Shown here one piece after another: positions 16,394 to 25,538 of a stretch of DNA of 64,000 nt. The position numbers and the translations under genes were made by a program. The notes beneath the pieces were generated by a model. That model was not told where the DNA came from, did no database searches, and saw only the letters and a program-made list of their open reading frames with translations. The DNA is from Pedobacter frigoris. Lineage in GTDB: Bacteria > Bacteroidota > Bacteroidia > Sphingobacteriales > Sphingobacteriaceae. The number at the start of each line of letters is the position of its first letter. The first letter of the stretch is position 1. The stretch lies in assembly GCF_005116445.1 (NCBI RefSeq), contig NZ_SWBQ01000001.1:992001-1056000 (forward strand), in the 5' to 3' direction.

Positions 16394-17659
16394 CTAGTGG
16401 TTCATCGCCTCTATGGCCGCTGCTTCTGCTTTATTGTGTTTGTATTTAAAGATGAGCGGGAAGACAATTGCTAAAATAAGGGTATAGGATGCAAAGGTGA
16501 TCCATATGCCTGTCCAGTCCTTGGTTTGGTCCGCTTGTGTGAAAAACTTATCTATGATTAATCCGCTGGTGAAACTGCCGAACAATGCACCAAATCCATT
16601 TACCATCATCATAAATAGTCCTTGTGCGCTTCCCCTTATTTTCTCATCTATTTGTGTCTCCATAAACAGTGATCCGGATATGTTGAAGAAATCGAAAGCC
16701 ATTCCATACACAATACATGATAGGATAATCATCCATAAGCCCCCTGCAGGGTCTGCAAAAGCAAATAGTCCGAATCTCAGCACCCATGCCAGCATGCTAA
16801 AAAGCATTACGTATTTAATGCCGAATTTTCTTAGGAAAAATGGAATGGCAAGGATAAAGAGTGTTTCAGAAATTTGTGAGATAGACATGATGATGGCAGG
16901 ATACTTTACTGCCAGCAGGTCTTTGTATTCAGGAATATTCTTGAAATCGTGTAAAAATGTATCTCCGTAAGCATTCGTAAGCTGAAGTGCTGCACCCAGA
17001 AACATAGAGAACAGGAAAAATACAGCAAATTTTCTTTGCTTAAACAAGGCAAAAGCACGTAATCCCAATGCATCTACGAAAGACTTGGAATCTACTTTAC
17101 TAGCCAACGGAGGACACTTCGGAAGTGTAAATGAATAAATTCCTAAAACCAGGGAAACGGCTGAGGCAATATAGAACTGATTTGAAGATGCCTCATTGCC
17201 GGAAAGGCTAACTGCCCATAATGCAGCTATAAAACCGATTGTTCCCCAGATTCTGATACGAGGGTAATCTTTTACTACGTCTTTTTGATGCCTTTTTAGT
17301 GCGGAATAAGCAACGGTGATGGATAATGACAGCGTGGGCATATAAAAGATCATATTGAGCAGGATGACCCAGAAAAATGTTCCGGGATTATCAACCATAG
17401 GCAGATAAAAAAGGACAATGGCTCCTAATATGTGTAGGGTACCGTATAATTTTTCTGCGTTGATAAACCTGTCTGAGATAATTCCAGTTAGCGCAGGCAT
17501 AAAGATGGCAGATATTCCCATTGTAGAAAAGATAGCTCCGAATTCGGCACCTGACCACTGTTTGTTTTGAAACCAATACACCCCAATGGTGATGAGCCAT
17601 GAACCCCAGATAAAGAATTGCATGAAATTCATCAGGGTTAAGCGTAACTTAACGTTCAT
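16394..17659 (-). CDS. MFS nucleoside/H+ symporter-like permease (NupG/XapB type)
   Basis: Inner-membrane transporter of 421 residues with about twelve hydrophobic segments. The N-terminal MNFMQFFIWGSWLITIG and PALTGIISDRFINAEKLYG, and the central loop RIWGTIGF, match the nucleoside:H+ symporter branch of the major facilitator superfamily. Substrate assignment rests on this resemblance only. It stands alone, convergent with gltA, with no purine or pyrimidine salvage gene beside it. Confidence 0.82.
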   Translation of the reverse strand: MNVKLRLTLMNFMQFFIWGSWLITIGVYWFQNKQWSGAEFGAIFSTMGISAIFMPALTGIISDRFINAEKLYGTLHILGAIVLFYLPMVDNPGTFFWVILLNMIFYMPTLSLSITVAYSALKRHQKDVVKDYPRIRIWGTIGFIAALWAVSLSGNEASSNQFYIASAVSLVLGIYSFTLPKCPPLASKVDSKSFVDALGLRAFALFKQRKFAVFFLFSMFLGAALQLTNAYGDTFLHDFKNIPEYKDLLAVKYPAIIMSISQISETLFILAIPFFLRKFGIKYVMLFSMLAWVLRFGLFAFADPAGGLWMIILSCIVYGMAFDFFNISGSLFMETQIDEKIRGSAQGLFMMMVNGFGALFGSFTSGLIIDKFFTQADQTKDWTGIWITFASYTLILAIVFPLIFKYKHNKAEAAAIEAMNH

Positions 17660-17750
17660 AATGATAATCTAAAATGATCTAGTAATTAATAAATGAAATA
17701 TAGAATTATTTGTTGATACAAATTCTATGGGAAACAAAATAGTTTATTTA

Positions 17751-18365
17751 CTACGCTGAATTTCTTTTACTGATCTCATCACGAATTTTTGCCGCTTTCT
17801 CATAAGCTTCTTCGGCGATAGCTTCCTGTAATTTTTGTTGCAGTTCTTCTATACTCAATGATTTGTAGCTGGAGGTAGGGATGGCAGTACTCATATCCTC
17901 GGTGCCCTGCTCTTTAGTCATGTTATCCATGTTTTCCAGGAATAGAAAATCATTTCCTTCAATTACTATTCCTGCAGATGACAGGATAAACTCATAGGTA
18001 TAGATGACGGCATTGAAACGAACGGCTAATGCTATGGCATCTGATGTTCTGGCGTCAATTTCCTGAGTATTCTCACCATCTGTACAGATTAGCTTTGCGA
18101 AAAATACACCCTCTACAAGATTGTAGATGAGCACTTCCTGAATCTGGATATTATAGGTCTGGGCAAACGTTTTAAACAGGTCGTGGGTAAGTGGCCTGCT
18201 AGGTGTCATTTTCTCTATTTCAATTGCAATTGCCTGCGCTTCAAAAGCACCAATTATAATTGGTAAACGTCTTCTTCCGTTTACTTCTCCGAGTACAAGC
18301 GCATACGCACCAGATTGAGTTTGGCTATAAGATAAACCAACGATATCGAGTTTTACTTTTTTCAT
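17751..18365 (-). CDS. Bifunctional nuclease-family protein (DUF151) with C-terminal UvrB/UvrC motif
   Basis: The 204 residues comprise a DUF151 domain (MKKVKLDIVGLSYSQ, LPIIIGAFEAQAIAIE, DARTSDAIALAVR) at about 1-130, a linker, and a UVR motif at the C-terminus (SIEELQQKLQEAI, AYEKAAKIRDEI). Family members have reported DNase/RNase activity; the UVR helix pair usually mediates protein contacts. I chose the ATG at 18363-18365 because the upstream 13 codons run into the etf-side hairpin. It follows etfA by 47 bp on the same strand. Confidence 0.82.
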   Translation of the reverse strand: MKKVKLDIVGLSYSQTQSGAYALVLGEVNGRRRLPIIIGAFEAQAIAIEIEKMTPSRPLTHDLFKTFAQTYNIQIQEVLIYNLVEGVFFAKLICTDGENTQEIDARTSDAIALAVRFNAVIYTYEFILSSAGIVIEGNDFLFLENMDNMTKEQGTEDMSTAIPTSSYKSLSIEELQQKLQEAIAEEAYEKAAKIRDEISKRNSA

Positions 18366-18372
18366 ATTAAGT

Positions 18373-18409
18373 AACAGGTGGTTGTCAGTGTTGCCGACAA
18401 CCACCTGTT
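18373..18409 (-). terminator. Perfect 14-bp hairpin after etfA
   Basis: AACAGGTGGTTGTC (18373-18386) and GACAACCACCTGTT (18396-18409) pair perfectly around a 9-nt loop. It starts 4 bp after the etfA stop codon and ends 8 bp before the DUF151 ATG. The trailing T run is poor, so it may be a weak terminator, a processing site or an attenuator. Confidence 0.6.
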
Positions 18410-18412
18410 TAA

Positions 18413-19384
18413 TTAACCTTTATGTGCCTTTAATGCTTCTATTAATTTTGGAACAACTTCAAACGCGTCGCCCACGATGCCATAGTCAGCTACTTTAAAG
18501 AAAGGAGCTTCTGGATCTTTATTGATAACGACGATTACTTTTGAAGAACTTACACCAGCCAAATGCTGGATGGCACCTGATATTCCGATGGCTATGTATA
18601 AGTTTGGACTAATGGCTATGCCGGTTTGACCAACGTGCTCAGAGTGAGGTCTCCAGTCTGCATCAGAAACGGGTTTAGAGCAGGCTGTAGCCGCTCCCAG
18701 TAGATCAGCCAGTTCTTCAATCATTCCCCAGTTTTCAGGGCCTTTTAGTCCGCGTCCTGCTGACACAACAAGTTCTGCATCCGGTAAGGAAATTTTATTG
18801 GTTGCCCTCACGATTTCTTTTACAATAGCGGTTAGGTCTGTAGCTTTAACCTCAGGACTAAAACTTTCTATGGTAATGTTTCCGGTAGTTTCTTTGACAC
18901 CAAATGCATTAGGGTTTAAAGCGATGATTTTAACAGCGGAAGTTAATTCAGTGATAGCAAAAGCTTTTCCAGAGAAAGCGATCTTCTTTACAGAGAATTT
19001 GCCGCCATCGGTTTTTGGAAGTTCTACTGCACCGTCAACCAGACCGGCTTTAAGTTTAACAGCAATACGAGGTGCAAGGCCTTTTCCAGAAAATGAATTG
19101 GACAATACTACAATATCAGCATTTTCTTTTTTCGCAGCTTCCGCTATAATTGAGGCATAAGCCTGGTTTACAAAATTCTTTAATTGGTCGTTTGTTACAT
19201 TCAATACCTTGGATGCGCCATAATTACCAAGTGCTTTAAGTTCACTTTCATCAACGTTACCAATAGCTATTGCGGTTAAATTACCACCTTGATTATCTGC
19301 AATGGCTTTTGCATAAGATACAGCTTCGAAAACTGATTTCTTAAATTTGCCATCTACTTGTTCTACATATACTAAAACTGACAT
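18413..19384 (-). CDS. etfA: Electron transfer flavoprotein, alpha subunit
   Basis: FAD-binding subunit (323 residues) that passes electrons from acyl-CoA and related dehydrogenases toward the quinone pool. The N-terminal domain begins MSVLVYVEQVDGKFKKS. The C-terminal FAD domain carries the family signature with LYIAIGISGAIQHLAG and KVIVVINKDPEAPFFKVADYG near the end, and SAGRGLKGPENW before it. It follows etfB by 41 bp on the same strand. Confidence 0.96.
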   Translation of the reverse strand: MSVLVYVEQVDGKFKKSVFEAVSYAKAIADNQGGNLTAIAIGNVDESELKALGNYGASKVLNVTNDQLKNFVNQAYASIIAEAAKKENADIVVLSNSFSGKGLAPRIAVKLKAGLVDGAVELPKTDGGKFSVKKIAFSGKAFAITELTSAVKIIALNPNAFGVKETTGNITIESFSPEVKATDLTAIVKEIVRATNKISLPDAELVVSAGRGLKGPENWGMIEELADLLGAATACSKPVSDADWRPHSEHVGQTGIAISPNLYIAIGISGAIQHLAGVSSSKVIVVINKDPEAPFFKVADYGIVGDAFEVVPKLIEALKAHKG

Positions 19385-19425
19385 AGGATCTTTATTAAAA
19401 ATTTAAACTGTATTAGTGCTTTGGT

Positions 19426-20163
19426 TTAGATTACCTTGGCTTCCTGATGTAATAGATCAATTAATTTTGCTGTTTCATCAGCAGGAACTAGTTTAACTGT
19501 TCCGCGGGGAGGAGGGGTTTCGAATGAGTCAATTTTAGAAACCTGTTCAATTTCTTTAGCCTCTATAGCTTGAAGTGGTTTTGTTCTGGCAGACATAATT
19601 CCTCTCATATTTGGAATTTTAGGTTCTGCTGTTCCTTCAGCGCAACTTGCAACAAATTTTCCGCTAACAGAAACAATTTCTTTACCACCTTCGATTTCTC
19701 TTTCTATAGTTGCAGTACTTCCATCGTAATCAAGTTTCTTAATGATAGATATGGACGGGATATCAAGAAATTCACCAATCATTGCCGCTACCTGAGAACC
19801 ATTATAGTCAATTGATTCGCGACCGCAAAGGATCATGTCGAAATCTGTAGTTTTAGCATATTCAGCGATCTGGTAAGCGGTGAAATAGGCATCTCTAGGC
19901 GCAGCATTGATGCGTACAGCATCATCAGCTCCGATAGCAAGTGCTTTTCTTATAGTTGGTTCTGTCTGGCTTTCACCAACATTGATTACCGTAACAGTGC
20001 CTTTACCACCTTCACAAAGTTCAATAGCCCTTGATAATGCAATTTCATCATAAGGATTTACAATAAATTGTACACCTGCTGTATTGAATTGTGTATTATC
20101 ATTAGTAAAAGTTATTTTTGTGGTTGTGTCTGGCACATTACTGATACAAACTAATATTTTCAT
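19426..20163 (-). CDS. etfB: Electron transfer flavoprotein, beta subunit
   Basis: AMP-binding partner of EtfA, 245 residues. Typical features are MKILVCISNVPDTTTKI at the start, FIVNPYDEIALSRAIEL, the nucleotide-loop region CGRESIDYNGSQVAAMIGEFL, and the C-terminal recognition-loop region MSARTKPLQAIEAKE. It heads the etfBA operon, with a -7 box at 20232-20239 and divergent from the TPR gene. Confidence 0.96.
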   Translation of the reverse strand: MKILVCISNVPDTTTKITFTNDNTQFNTAGVQFIVNPYDEIALSRAIELCEGGKGTVTVINVGESQTEPTIRKALAIGADDAVRINAAPRDAYFTAYQIAEYAKTTDFDMILCGRESIDYNGSQVAAMIGEFLDIPSISIIKKLDYDGSTATIEREIEGGKEIVSVSGKFVASCAEGTAEPKIPNMRGIMSARTKPLQAIEAKEIEQVSKIDSFETPPPRGTVKLVPADETAKLIDLLHQEAKVI

Positions 20164-20231
20164 AAGTTTACATATTGATTTTTAAAGGTAATGAAGCTAT
20201 TATTTAGCCGAGCTGATTAATAGCCTTTTTG

Positions 20232-20239
20232 CAAATCTA
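20232..20239 (-). promoter_or_regulatory. -7 box of the etfBA promoter
   Basis: The minus strand reads TAGATTTG, matching TAnnTTTG. It is 68 bp upstream of the etfB ATG in the 98-bp divergent gap with the TPR gene. Confidence 0.5.
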
Positions 20240-20261
20240 ATTAAAAAAGCAGGGATAAAAA

Positions 20262-20597
20262 ATGCAAAGTACCCGAATAGAGAAGTTATTAAACTTTTTA
20301 GACAGCGATCCTAATGATCCCTTCGTTTTATACGCTTTGGCGACGGAATACAATTCATCAAATGACATTGAAAAGGCATTTGAGTATTATTTAAAACTAG
20401 TTGCGGAGCATCCGCAATACGTAGGCACTTATTATCACCTCGGTAAGCTCTATGAAAAAACAGATAGTAAAGAAAAGGCGATAGAAATTTACCAGCTTGG
20501 AATGACTGCAGCGAGAAATAAGCGTGATATGCATGCTTTTTCAGAACTTCAGGGCGCTTATAATTCGGCGGCAGGTTTGGATTACGAAGACGACTAA
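20262..20597 (+). CDS. Small TPR-repeat protein
   Basis: A 111-residue cytoplasmic protein made of two to three tetratricopeptide repeats: DPNDPFVLYALATEYNSSND at the N-terminus, then AFEYYLKLVAEHPQYVGTYY and KAIEIYQLGMTAAR. It has no signal peptide or catalytic domain, so it is presumably a scaffold or adaptor. It precedes the chromate-transporter gene by 11 bp on the same strand, which suggests co-transcription. Confidence 0.8.
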   Translation: MQSTRIEKLLNFLDSDPNDPFVLYALATEYNSSNDIEKAFEYYLKLVAEHPQYVGTYYHLGKLYEKTDSKEKAIEIYQLGMTAARNKRDMHAFSELQGAYNSAAGLDYEDD

Positions 20598-20608
20598 ATG
20601 ATGATCAG

Positions 20609-21808
20609 ATGAATAAACGACAACTTTTATTTATCAGAAATGTCTTCTTATTTACTTTTACCGCATTTGGAGGAGCCCAGGCACACCTTTCATTATTACT
20701 CAAGTACTTTGTAAAAGATGTAAGGTTTATATCTGAAGAGGATTTGCTCGAGCTGAATGCCCTGGCACAGGTGTTGCCCGGACCGGCTTCTACACAGACG
20801 CTTGTTGGCATAGCATATAAGGTTGGGGGCTTGCGCCTGTCACTTTTCACCTTTTTTATCTGGATCATACCTTCAGCTGCAGTTATGACTTTTGCGGCCA
20901 TTACCTTCGCAAAGCTTGATCAGAAGCAAAAATTCACAGAAATTCTGGAATATATTCAACCAATTGCATTGGGGATTGTAGCCTATGGAGCTTATAACCT
21001 GTCAAGGAGAGTTTTGGTCTCTCAGGTTTCTATATTTCTTGCGGTTTCAGCTGTAATAGCAACGCTGGTGCTTAGAAATGCTTACGTTTTCCCTATGGCC
21101 ATTTTAATAGGTGGTATGATATCTTCGGCGCTTGAAACGCCTCAGGAAGAGAGTGTGATCAGGGTGAAGCTATTTTCTAATATCAACAGGAAAAAACTGA
21201 TTTACTTTGTGAGTGTGCTTTTGTTTTTTGCGCTCCTTGGCGCCATTATAAACAGGACGTCTCCATTTAGTTTGCCGATCAGGCTTTTTGAGAATTTTTA
21301 CCGTAACGGTATCCTGATATTTGGCGGTGGGCAAGTTCTGGTACCCTTGATGTTTACAGAATTTGTGGAGATGAAACATTATTTGACTTCTCCAGGTTTT
21401 CTTTCTGGTTTTGCATTGCAACAGGCACTTCCCGGGCCTACATTTTCATTTACAAGTTATGTAGGCGCATTAAGTATGCGAAATTTTGGATATGGATTGA
21501 CAGGGCAGATACTTGGAGGCACTGTCGCTGTATTGGGGATAAATCTTCCAGGATTGATTTTGGTACTCCTGATTGTTCCTTTCTGGGAAGATCTAAAAAA
21601 AGTGGGAAGAATAAAGTATTCCCTATCAGGCATTAATGCCGTTAGTGTGGGTTTTATTATAGCCGCCTTTATTTTGCTGGTAAAGCCGGTTGGCTTTGAT
21701 CTTCTGGCGATAAGCATATTGATATCTACCTTTCTGATTTTGAATTTCACCAAAATCAGCCCGACGTTTATTGTACTTGGAGGGGTATTGCTGGGTTATT
21801 TTCTTTAA
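20609..21808 (+). CDS. chrA: Chromate transporter family protein (ChrA, two-domain form)
   Basis: A 399-residue inner-membrane protein with two homologous halves, the long CHR family form. Each half starts with an FGGxxxH/FGGGQVL-type motif (AFGGAQAHLSLL; FGGGQVLVPLM) and contains the PGP signature (QVLPGPASTQT; QALPGPTFSFTSY). Characterised members expel chromate; many family members have unknown substrates, and no metal regulator is adjacent. It ends directly against the convergent dnaB stop codon. Confidence 0.88.
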   Translation: MNKRQLLFIRNVFLFTFTAFGGAQAHLSLLLKYFVKDVRFISEEDLLELNALAQVLPGPASTQTLVGIAYKVGGLRLSLFTFFIWIIPSAAVMTFAAITFAKLDQKQKFTEILEYIQPIALGIVAYGAYNLSRRVLVSQVSIFLAVSAVIATLVLRNAYVFPMAILIGGMISSALETPQEESVIRVKLFSNINRKKLIYFVSVLLFFALLGAIINRTSPFSLPIRLFENFYRNGILIFGGGQVLVPLMFTEFVEMKHYLTSPGFLSGFALQQALPGPTFSFTSYVGALSMRNFGYGLTGQILGGTVAVLGINLPGLILVLLIVPFWEDLKKVGRIKYSLSGINAVSVGFIIAAFILLVKPVGFDLLAISILISTFLILNFTKISPTFIVLGGVLLGYFL

Positions 21809-23383
21809 CTAGAAGGGAGCATCCTCATCATGCATGTCATCCATGCGTGAAGGTTTGATGATGACATTTCCTGCTGGTCTGTCAAAATCCTGGGATGGCT
21901 GCATTCCGGCACCGGAACTTTCCATGGAGAAAGAAGTTGGTGCAGAGAAGTTTTCTTCCAAATCTGCAAATTTCACATACTTACCGATGAATCTTAGCGG
22001 CACAATACCGGTTTCACCGTTACGGTGTTTTGCGATGATTACCTCACCGATACCGGCTTGTGAACGACCTTGCTCATCCTCTGTGATGCCATAATATTCT
22101 GGTCTGTATAAGAACAATACCATATCGGCATCCTGCTCAATGGAACCGGATTCACGTAAGTCGGATAGCATCGGTCTTTTTCCGTTTGCTCCGGGTCTGC
22201 TTTCTACGGCACGACTCAACTGAGAAAGTGCGAGTACAGGGACGTTTAGTTCCTTGGCTACAGATTTAAGGGCTCTTGAAATACTACCAATTTCCTGCTC
22301 CCTGTTTCCGCCGCCACTCTGGCCTTCTCCTTTACCATGCATCAACTGCAGGTAATCGATGATGATCAGTTGCAAATCGTATTGTGATTTTAAACGACGG
22401 CACTTGGCCCTGAATTCAAAGATGTTCAGTGCTGGTGTATCGTCGATTAATAAAGGTGCTTCTGTTAAGGTTCCGATTTTACTGTGTAATTGCTGCCATT
22501 CCCATTCTGCAAGGTTACCTTTTCTTATCTTCTCCTGTTCTATTTCTGTTTCACCAGATATGAGACGATTTACGAGCTGAACAGAGGACATCTCCAGAGA
22601 GAATACAACTACTGGTCTTTTGAAATCTACAGCAGCATTACGGGCACATGTCAGAACGAAAGCTGTTTTACCCATTGCAGGACGTGCAGCAATGATGACA
22701 AGATCTGAAGGCTGCCATCCACCAGTGATGCGGTCGAGGTCGGTAAATCCAGAAGGTACACCTGTGAGTCCGTCACTTTTACCACGAAGCTCTTCAAGCG
22801 TAGCAAGTGATTGTTTGATGATCTCATCCATCTTTTGCGTATCCCTGCGCAGGTTGTTTTGAGCGATGTCAAACAAGTTCTTCTCAGCGTGGTCCAAAAG
22901 ATCAAAAATATCAGTGGTATCTTCGTAAGCATTTTGAATGATTTCTGAAGAAATTCTGATCAGTTCTCTTTGGATGTATTTCTGAGATATGATACGGGCG
23001 TGAAATTCTATGTTAGCGGCAGAAGCGACCCTATTGGTAAGATTGGTAATGTAATAGGCTCCTCCGACCATTTCCAGCAAACCTAGCGTACGTAATTCAG
23101 AGGTTACGGTCAGTATGTCAACAGGCTTTGATTTTTGAAATAAGCCTTGAATGGCTTCGAAAATCTTCTTATGTGCCTCATGGTAGAATACCTCAGGCTT
23201 TAAAATGTCGATAACGGTAGACAATGCGTCTTTTTCAAGCATTAAGGCTCCGAGCACAGCTTCTTCAAGATCAATAGCCTGAGGAGGTATTTTTCCCAGG
23301 GTATTCATAGAATTACTTAACCTGTTTTTCCTGGCATTGTAACTGCCTTTGTCCTGTCCCTGTTTTCCGTTGTCCGTAATCAT
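21809..23383 (-). CDS. dnaB: Replicative DNA helicase
   Basis: Hexameric helicase of the replisome, about 524 residues. The N-terminal DnaB domain (PPQAIDLEEAVLGALML) is followed by the RecA-like domain with Walker A ARPAMGKTAF, Walker B LIIIDYLQLM, and ALSQLSRAVE with a DLRESGSIEQDAD motif. The frame opens at 23401, but I place the start at the ATG at 23381-23383 because two -7 boxes lie at 23389-23406. An internal start at MNTLGKIPPQ is also possible. The stop codon directly abuts that of the convergent chrA. Confidence 0.95.
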   Translation of the reverse strand: MITDNGKQGQDKGSYNARKNRLSNSMNTLGKIPPQAIDLEEAVLGALMLEKDALSTVIDILKPEVFYHEAHKKIFEAIQGLFQKSKPVDILTVTSELRTLGLLEMVGGAYYITNLTNRVASAANIEFHARIISQKYIQRELIRISSEIIQNAYEDTTDIFDLLDHAEKNLFDIAQNNLRRDTQKMDEIIKQSLATLEELRGKSDGLTGVPSGFTDLDRITGGWQPSDLVIIAARPAMGKTAFVLTCARNAAVDFKRPVVVFSLEMSSVQLVNRLISGETEIEQEKIRKGNLAEWEWQQLHSKIGTLTEAPLLIDDTPALNIFEFRAKCRRLKSQYDLQLIIIDYLQLMHGKGEGQSGGGNREQEIGSISRALKSVAKELNVPVLALSQLSRAVESRPGANGKRPMLSDLRESGSIEQDADMVLFLYRPEYYGITEDEQGRSQAGIGEVIIAKHRNGETGIVPLRFIGKYVKFADLEENFSAPTSFSMESSGAGMQPSQDFDRPAGNVIIKPSRMDDMHDEDAPF

Positions 23384-23388
23384 AGGTA

Positions 23389-23406
23389 CAAAAATATACA
23401 AAAATA
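23389..23406 (-). promoter_or_regulatory. Two -7 boxes in tandem ahead of dnaB
   Basis: On the minus strand TATTTTTG occurs at 23399-23406 and again at 23389-23396, exactly 10 bp apart. Both match TAnnTTTG. The nearer one ends 5 bp before the preferred ATG. Confidence 0.5.
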
Positions 23407-23564
23407 AGGTGCCATCTTAAATTCTTTATACACATTCTAACAGCTGAAATATCAGTCAATTTTTAGGGGCTTGGTTTGTTTTGTGAAATTGCTAACAAGG
23501 ATATGTGGATAAGCGGGTAAGAAGTATCTGTAAAATAAGGTTCAAATAATCCCATTTTTTGAAC

Positions 23565-23572
23565 TATTTTTG
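23565..23572 (+). promoter_or_regulatory. -7 box of the rlmB promoter
   Basis: TATTTTTG matches TAnnTTTG. It lies after the TTG at 23559 and 19 bp before the ATG at 23592, so it argues for the ATG start. Confidence 0.5.
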
Positions 23573-23591
23573 CAGCTCAATTTGCAATGAA

Positions 23592-24359
23592 ATGGAAAAT
23601 TCCAGGAGGTCGGGAAGACCTAAAGAAAATAATGAGTTTATATTTGGTATACGCGCTGTTATAGAGGCTGTTAAAGCAGGCAAAGATATTGAAAGTATTT
23701 ACATTCAGCGTGGATTAACAGGAGGAATTATCCTTGAACTGAAAGCGTTGTTAAAAGACGTGGATGCTCCGGTTCACAATGTTCCTGTAGAGAAGTTGAA
23801 CAGGATGACCCAGAAAAATCATCAGGGTGTTATTGCTGTAATTTCAGCCATTTCTTTTCAGAAAATCGAAGACATTGTTCCTGTGATTTACGAGAAAGGT
23901 GAAGTGCCTTTAGTATTGATCCTTGATGGAATTACAGATGTGAGAAATATGGGGGCGATAGCAAGAACAGCTGCCTGCGCGGGTGTGCATGCCATTGTTG
24001 TGCCGACCAAAAATTCAGCACAGATCAATGCAGATGCTATAAAAACCTCTGCAGGTGCATTGTTTACTATACCAGTATGCAGACACCCTAATCTTCAGAA
24101 GATAGCACTTTATCTGCAAGATTGTGGTTTGCAGATTGTAGCATGTACTGAAAAAACAACTGAATTGATCTATGTTCCTGATTATACTGTTCCAACCGCA
24201 ATTGTAATGGGAGCCGAAGATGAGGGAATTTCAAATGAGATTATGCGTATGGCCAATCATTTGGCTAAAATACCGATGATAGGAGAAATCAATTCTCTGA
24301 ATGTTTCTGTTTCAGCAGGTGTCATTTTATATGAGGCCATCAGACAGAGGACTCTTTAA
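23592..24359 (+). CDS. rlmB: 23S rRNA (guanosine-2'-O-)-methyltransferase, TrmH/SpoU family
   Basis: SpoU-class methyltransferase of 255 residues. A short basic N-terminus leads into the substrate-binding domain (NEFIFGIRAVIEAVKAG, RMTQKNHQGVIAVIS). The trefoil-knot SAM domain follows, with motif 1 LDGITDVRNMGAIARTAAC, motif 2 IVMGAEDEGIS and motif 3 PMIGEINSLNVSVSAGVILYE. The order fits RlmB, which methylates G2251 in E. coli 23S rRNA. The ATG at 23592 is preferred over TTG 23559, which lies upstream of the -7 box. Confidence 0.92.
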   Translation: MENSRRSGRPKENNEFIFGIRAVIEAVKAGKDIESIYIQRGLTGGIILELKALLKDVDAPVHNVPVEKLNRMTQKNHQGVIAVISAISFQKIEDIVPVIYEKGEVPLVLILDGITDVRNMGAIARTAACAGVHAIVVPTKNSAQINADAIKTSAGALFTIPVCRHPNLQKIALYLQDCGLQIVACTEKTTELIYVPDYTVPTAIVMGAEDEGISNEIMRMANHLAKIPMIGEINSLNVSVSAGVILYEAIRQRTL

Positions 24360-24372
24360 TTGATCAGAATAT

Positions 24373-24412
24373 AAAAAAGGGTTGTATAATTGATTCATAC
24401 AGCCCTTTTTTA
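24373..24412. terminator. Terminator between rlmB and the GDP-mannose pyrophosphorylase gene
   Basis: AAAAAAGGGTTGTAT and ATACAGCCCTTTTTT-type arms pair around an AATTGATTC-like loop. A and T runs on both sides fit a bidirectional terminator for the two convergent genes. Confidence 0.8.
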
Positions 24413-24427
24413 TGAAATTAGGTTTCT

Positions 24428-25519
24428 CTAAATGTATTTGACTCCAAATTTAGATTTCACATCTGCAACGATCTGCTTGATGCTTTGTTCCTCTGATCTT
24501 GGACAAATCAACAAAGTGTTATTGGATTCTACCACAATGTAGTCGTGAAGGTTTTGCAGGATCACAAGTTTATCCTTCGGGACATTTACCATGCAGTTTG
24601 ATGAATTGAACATCATTACCTTTTCAGAGGGGATCACCGCATTGCCAACATAGTCGTGTTCAGCTATGTCATAAATGGAAGCCCACGTCCCTAAATCAGA
24701 CCAACCAAAGTCTGCCGGGAGAACATAAACATTATCTGCTTTTTCCATAATGCCAAAATCGATTGAAATGTTGGTGCATTGCTGGTAGGCATTGCTGATA
24801 AATTCCGGTTCATTGGCAGTGTTGTATATAGGAGCGCCCTGTTGGAATATCTCATACATATCTGGTAAATGCTTAGAGAAAGCGTTGTTTATAGACTTTG
24901 CAGACCAGATAAATATCCCGGCATTCCATAAAAAATCGCCACTTTGCACGAATGATTTCGCAAGTTCAAGATTAGGCTTCTCCGTAAATATCTTTACCTT
25001 ATGGATCTGGTCATCAGTTTTTAAGCGATTTTCAGTATACTGAATATATCCATATCCCGTGTCAGGTCTGCTTGGCTTGATTCCCAGGGTAATTAGACAG
25101 TCATTTTGGGAAGCCGCCGTAAGCGACTGCTCAATAGCAGATATAAAGGCATCCTGATTAGTAATGGTATGATCAGACGGAGCCACAACTATTGTAGCAT
25201 CAGGATTGAGCCTGGCAATTTTTGTAGAACCATAAGAAATGCAGGGAGCTGTATTTCTCATGATTGGTTCTGCAAGAATCTGATTAGCATCCAAATCAGG
25301 TAGTTGCTCTTTAATGATGTCAGTATATATTTCATTGGTAACAATGAAAATATTTTCAGGAGGACAAATTTTTAAAAACCTATCGTAGGTGCTTTGGATT
25401 AGGGTCTTTCCGACGCCAAAAAAATCGATGAATTGTTTAGGATATTCAGTTCTGCTTACTGGCCAAAAGCGGCTTCCGACGCCACCGGCCATTATTAAGG
25501 CGTAATTATTTTTATTCAT
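24428..25519 (-). CDS. manC: Mannose-1-phosphate guanylyltransferase (GDP-mannose pyrophosphorylase)
   Basis: Makes GDP-mannose from GTP and mannose-1-phosphate, for surface polysaccharide and fucose/rhamnose-type sugars. The 363 residues comprise the nucleotidyltransferase domain only, without the fused isomerase of the long ManC form. Seen are LIMAGGVGSRFWPVSRTEYPKQ (8-29), VVAPSDHTI, FTEKPNLELA, FLWNAGIFIW and ADFGWSDLGTW. It is followed on the same strand by no close gene and preceded by kdsD with a 19-bp gap, so the two are probably co-transcribed. Confidence 0.93.
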   Translation of the reverse strand: MNKNNYALIMAGGVGSRFWPVSRTEYPKQFIDFFGVGKTLIQSTYDRFLKICPPENIFIVTNEIYTDIIKEQLPDLDANQILAEPIMRNTAPCISYGSTKIARLNPDATIVVAPSDHTITNQDAFISAIEQSLTAASQNDCLITLGIKPSRPDTGYGYIQYTENRLKTDDQIHKVKIFTEKPNLELAKSFVQSGDFLWNAGIFIWSAKSINNAFSKHLPDMYEIFQQGAPIYNTANEPEFISNAYQQCTNISIDFGIMEKADNVYVLPADFGWSDLGTWASIYDIAEHDYVGNAVIPSEKVMMFNSSNCMVNVPKDKLVILQNLHDYIVVESNNTLLICPRSEEQSIKQIVADVKSKFGVKYI

Positions 25520-25538
25520 ATCTGGTAATCGCGTATCT

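Noticed and set aside
17700..17728. ATAGAATT/AATTCTAT inverted repeat between the MFS and DUF151 genes
   Set aside because: Arms are only 8 bp and A/T-only, in an AT-rich stretch. Such pairs occur by chance, and there is no T run.
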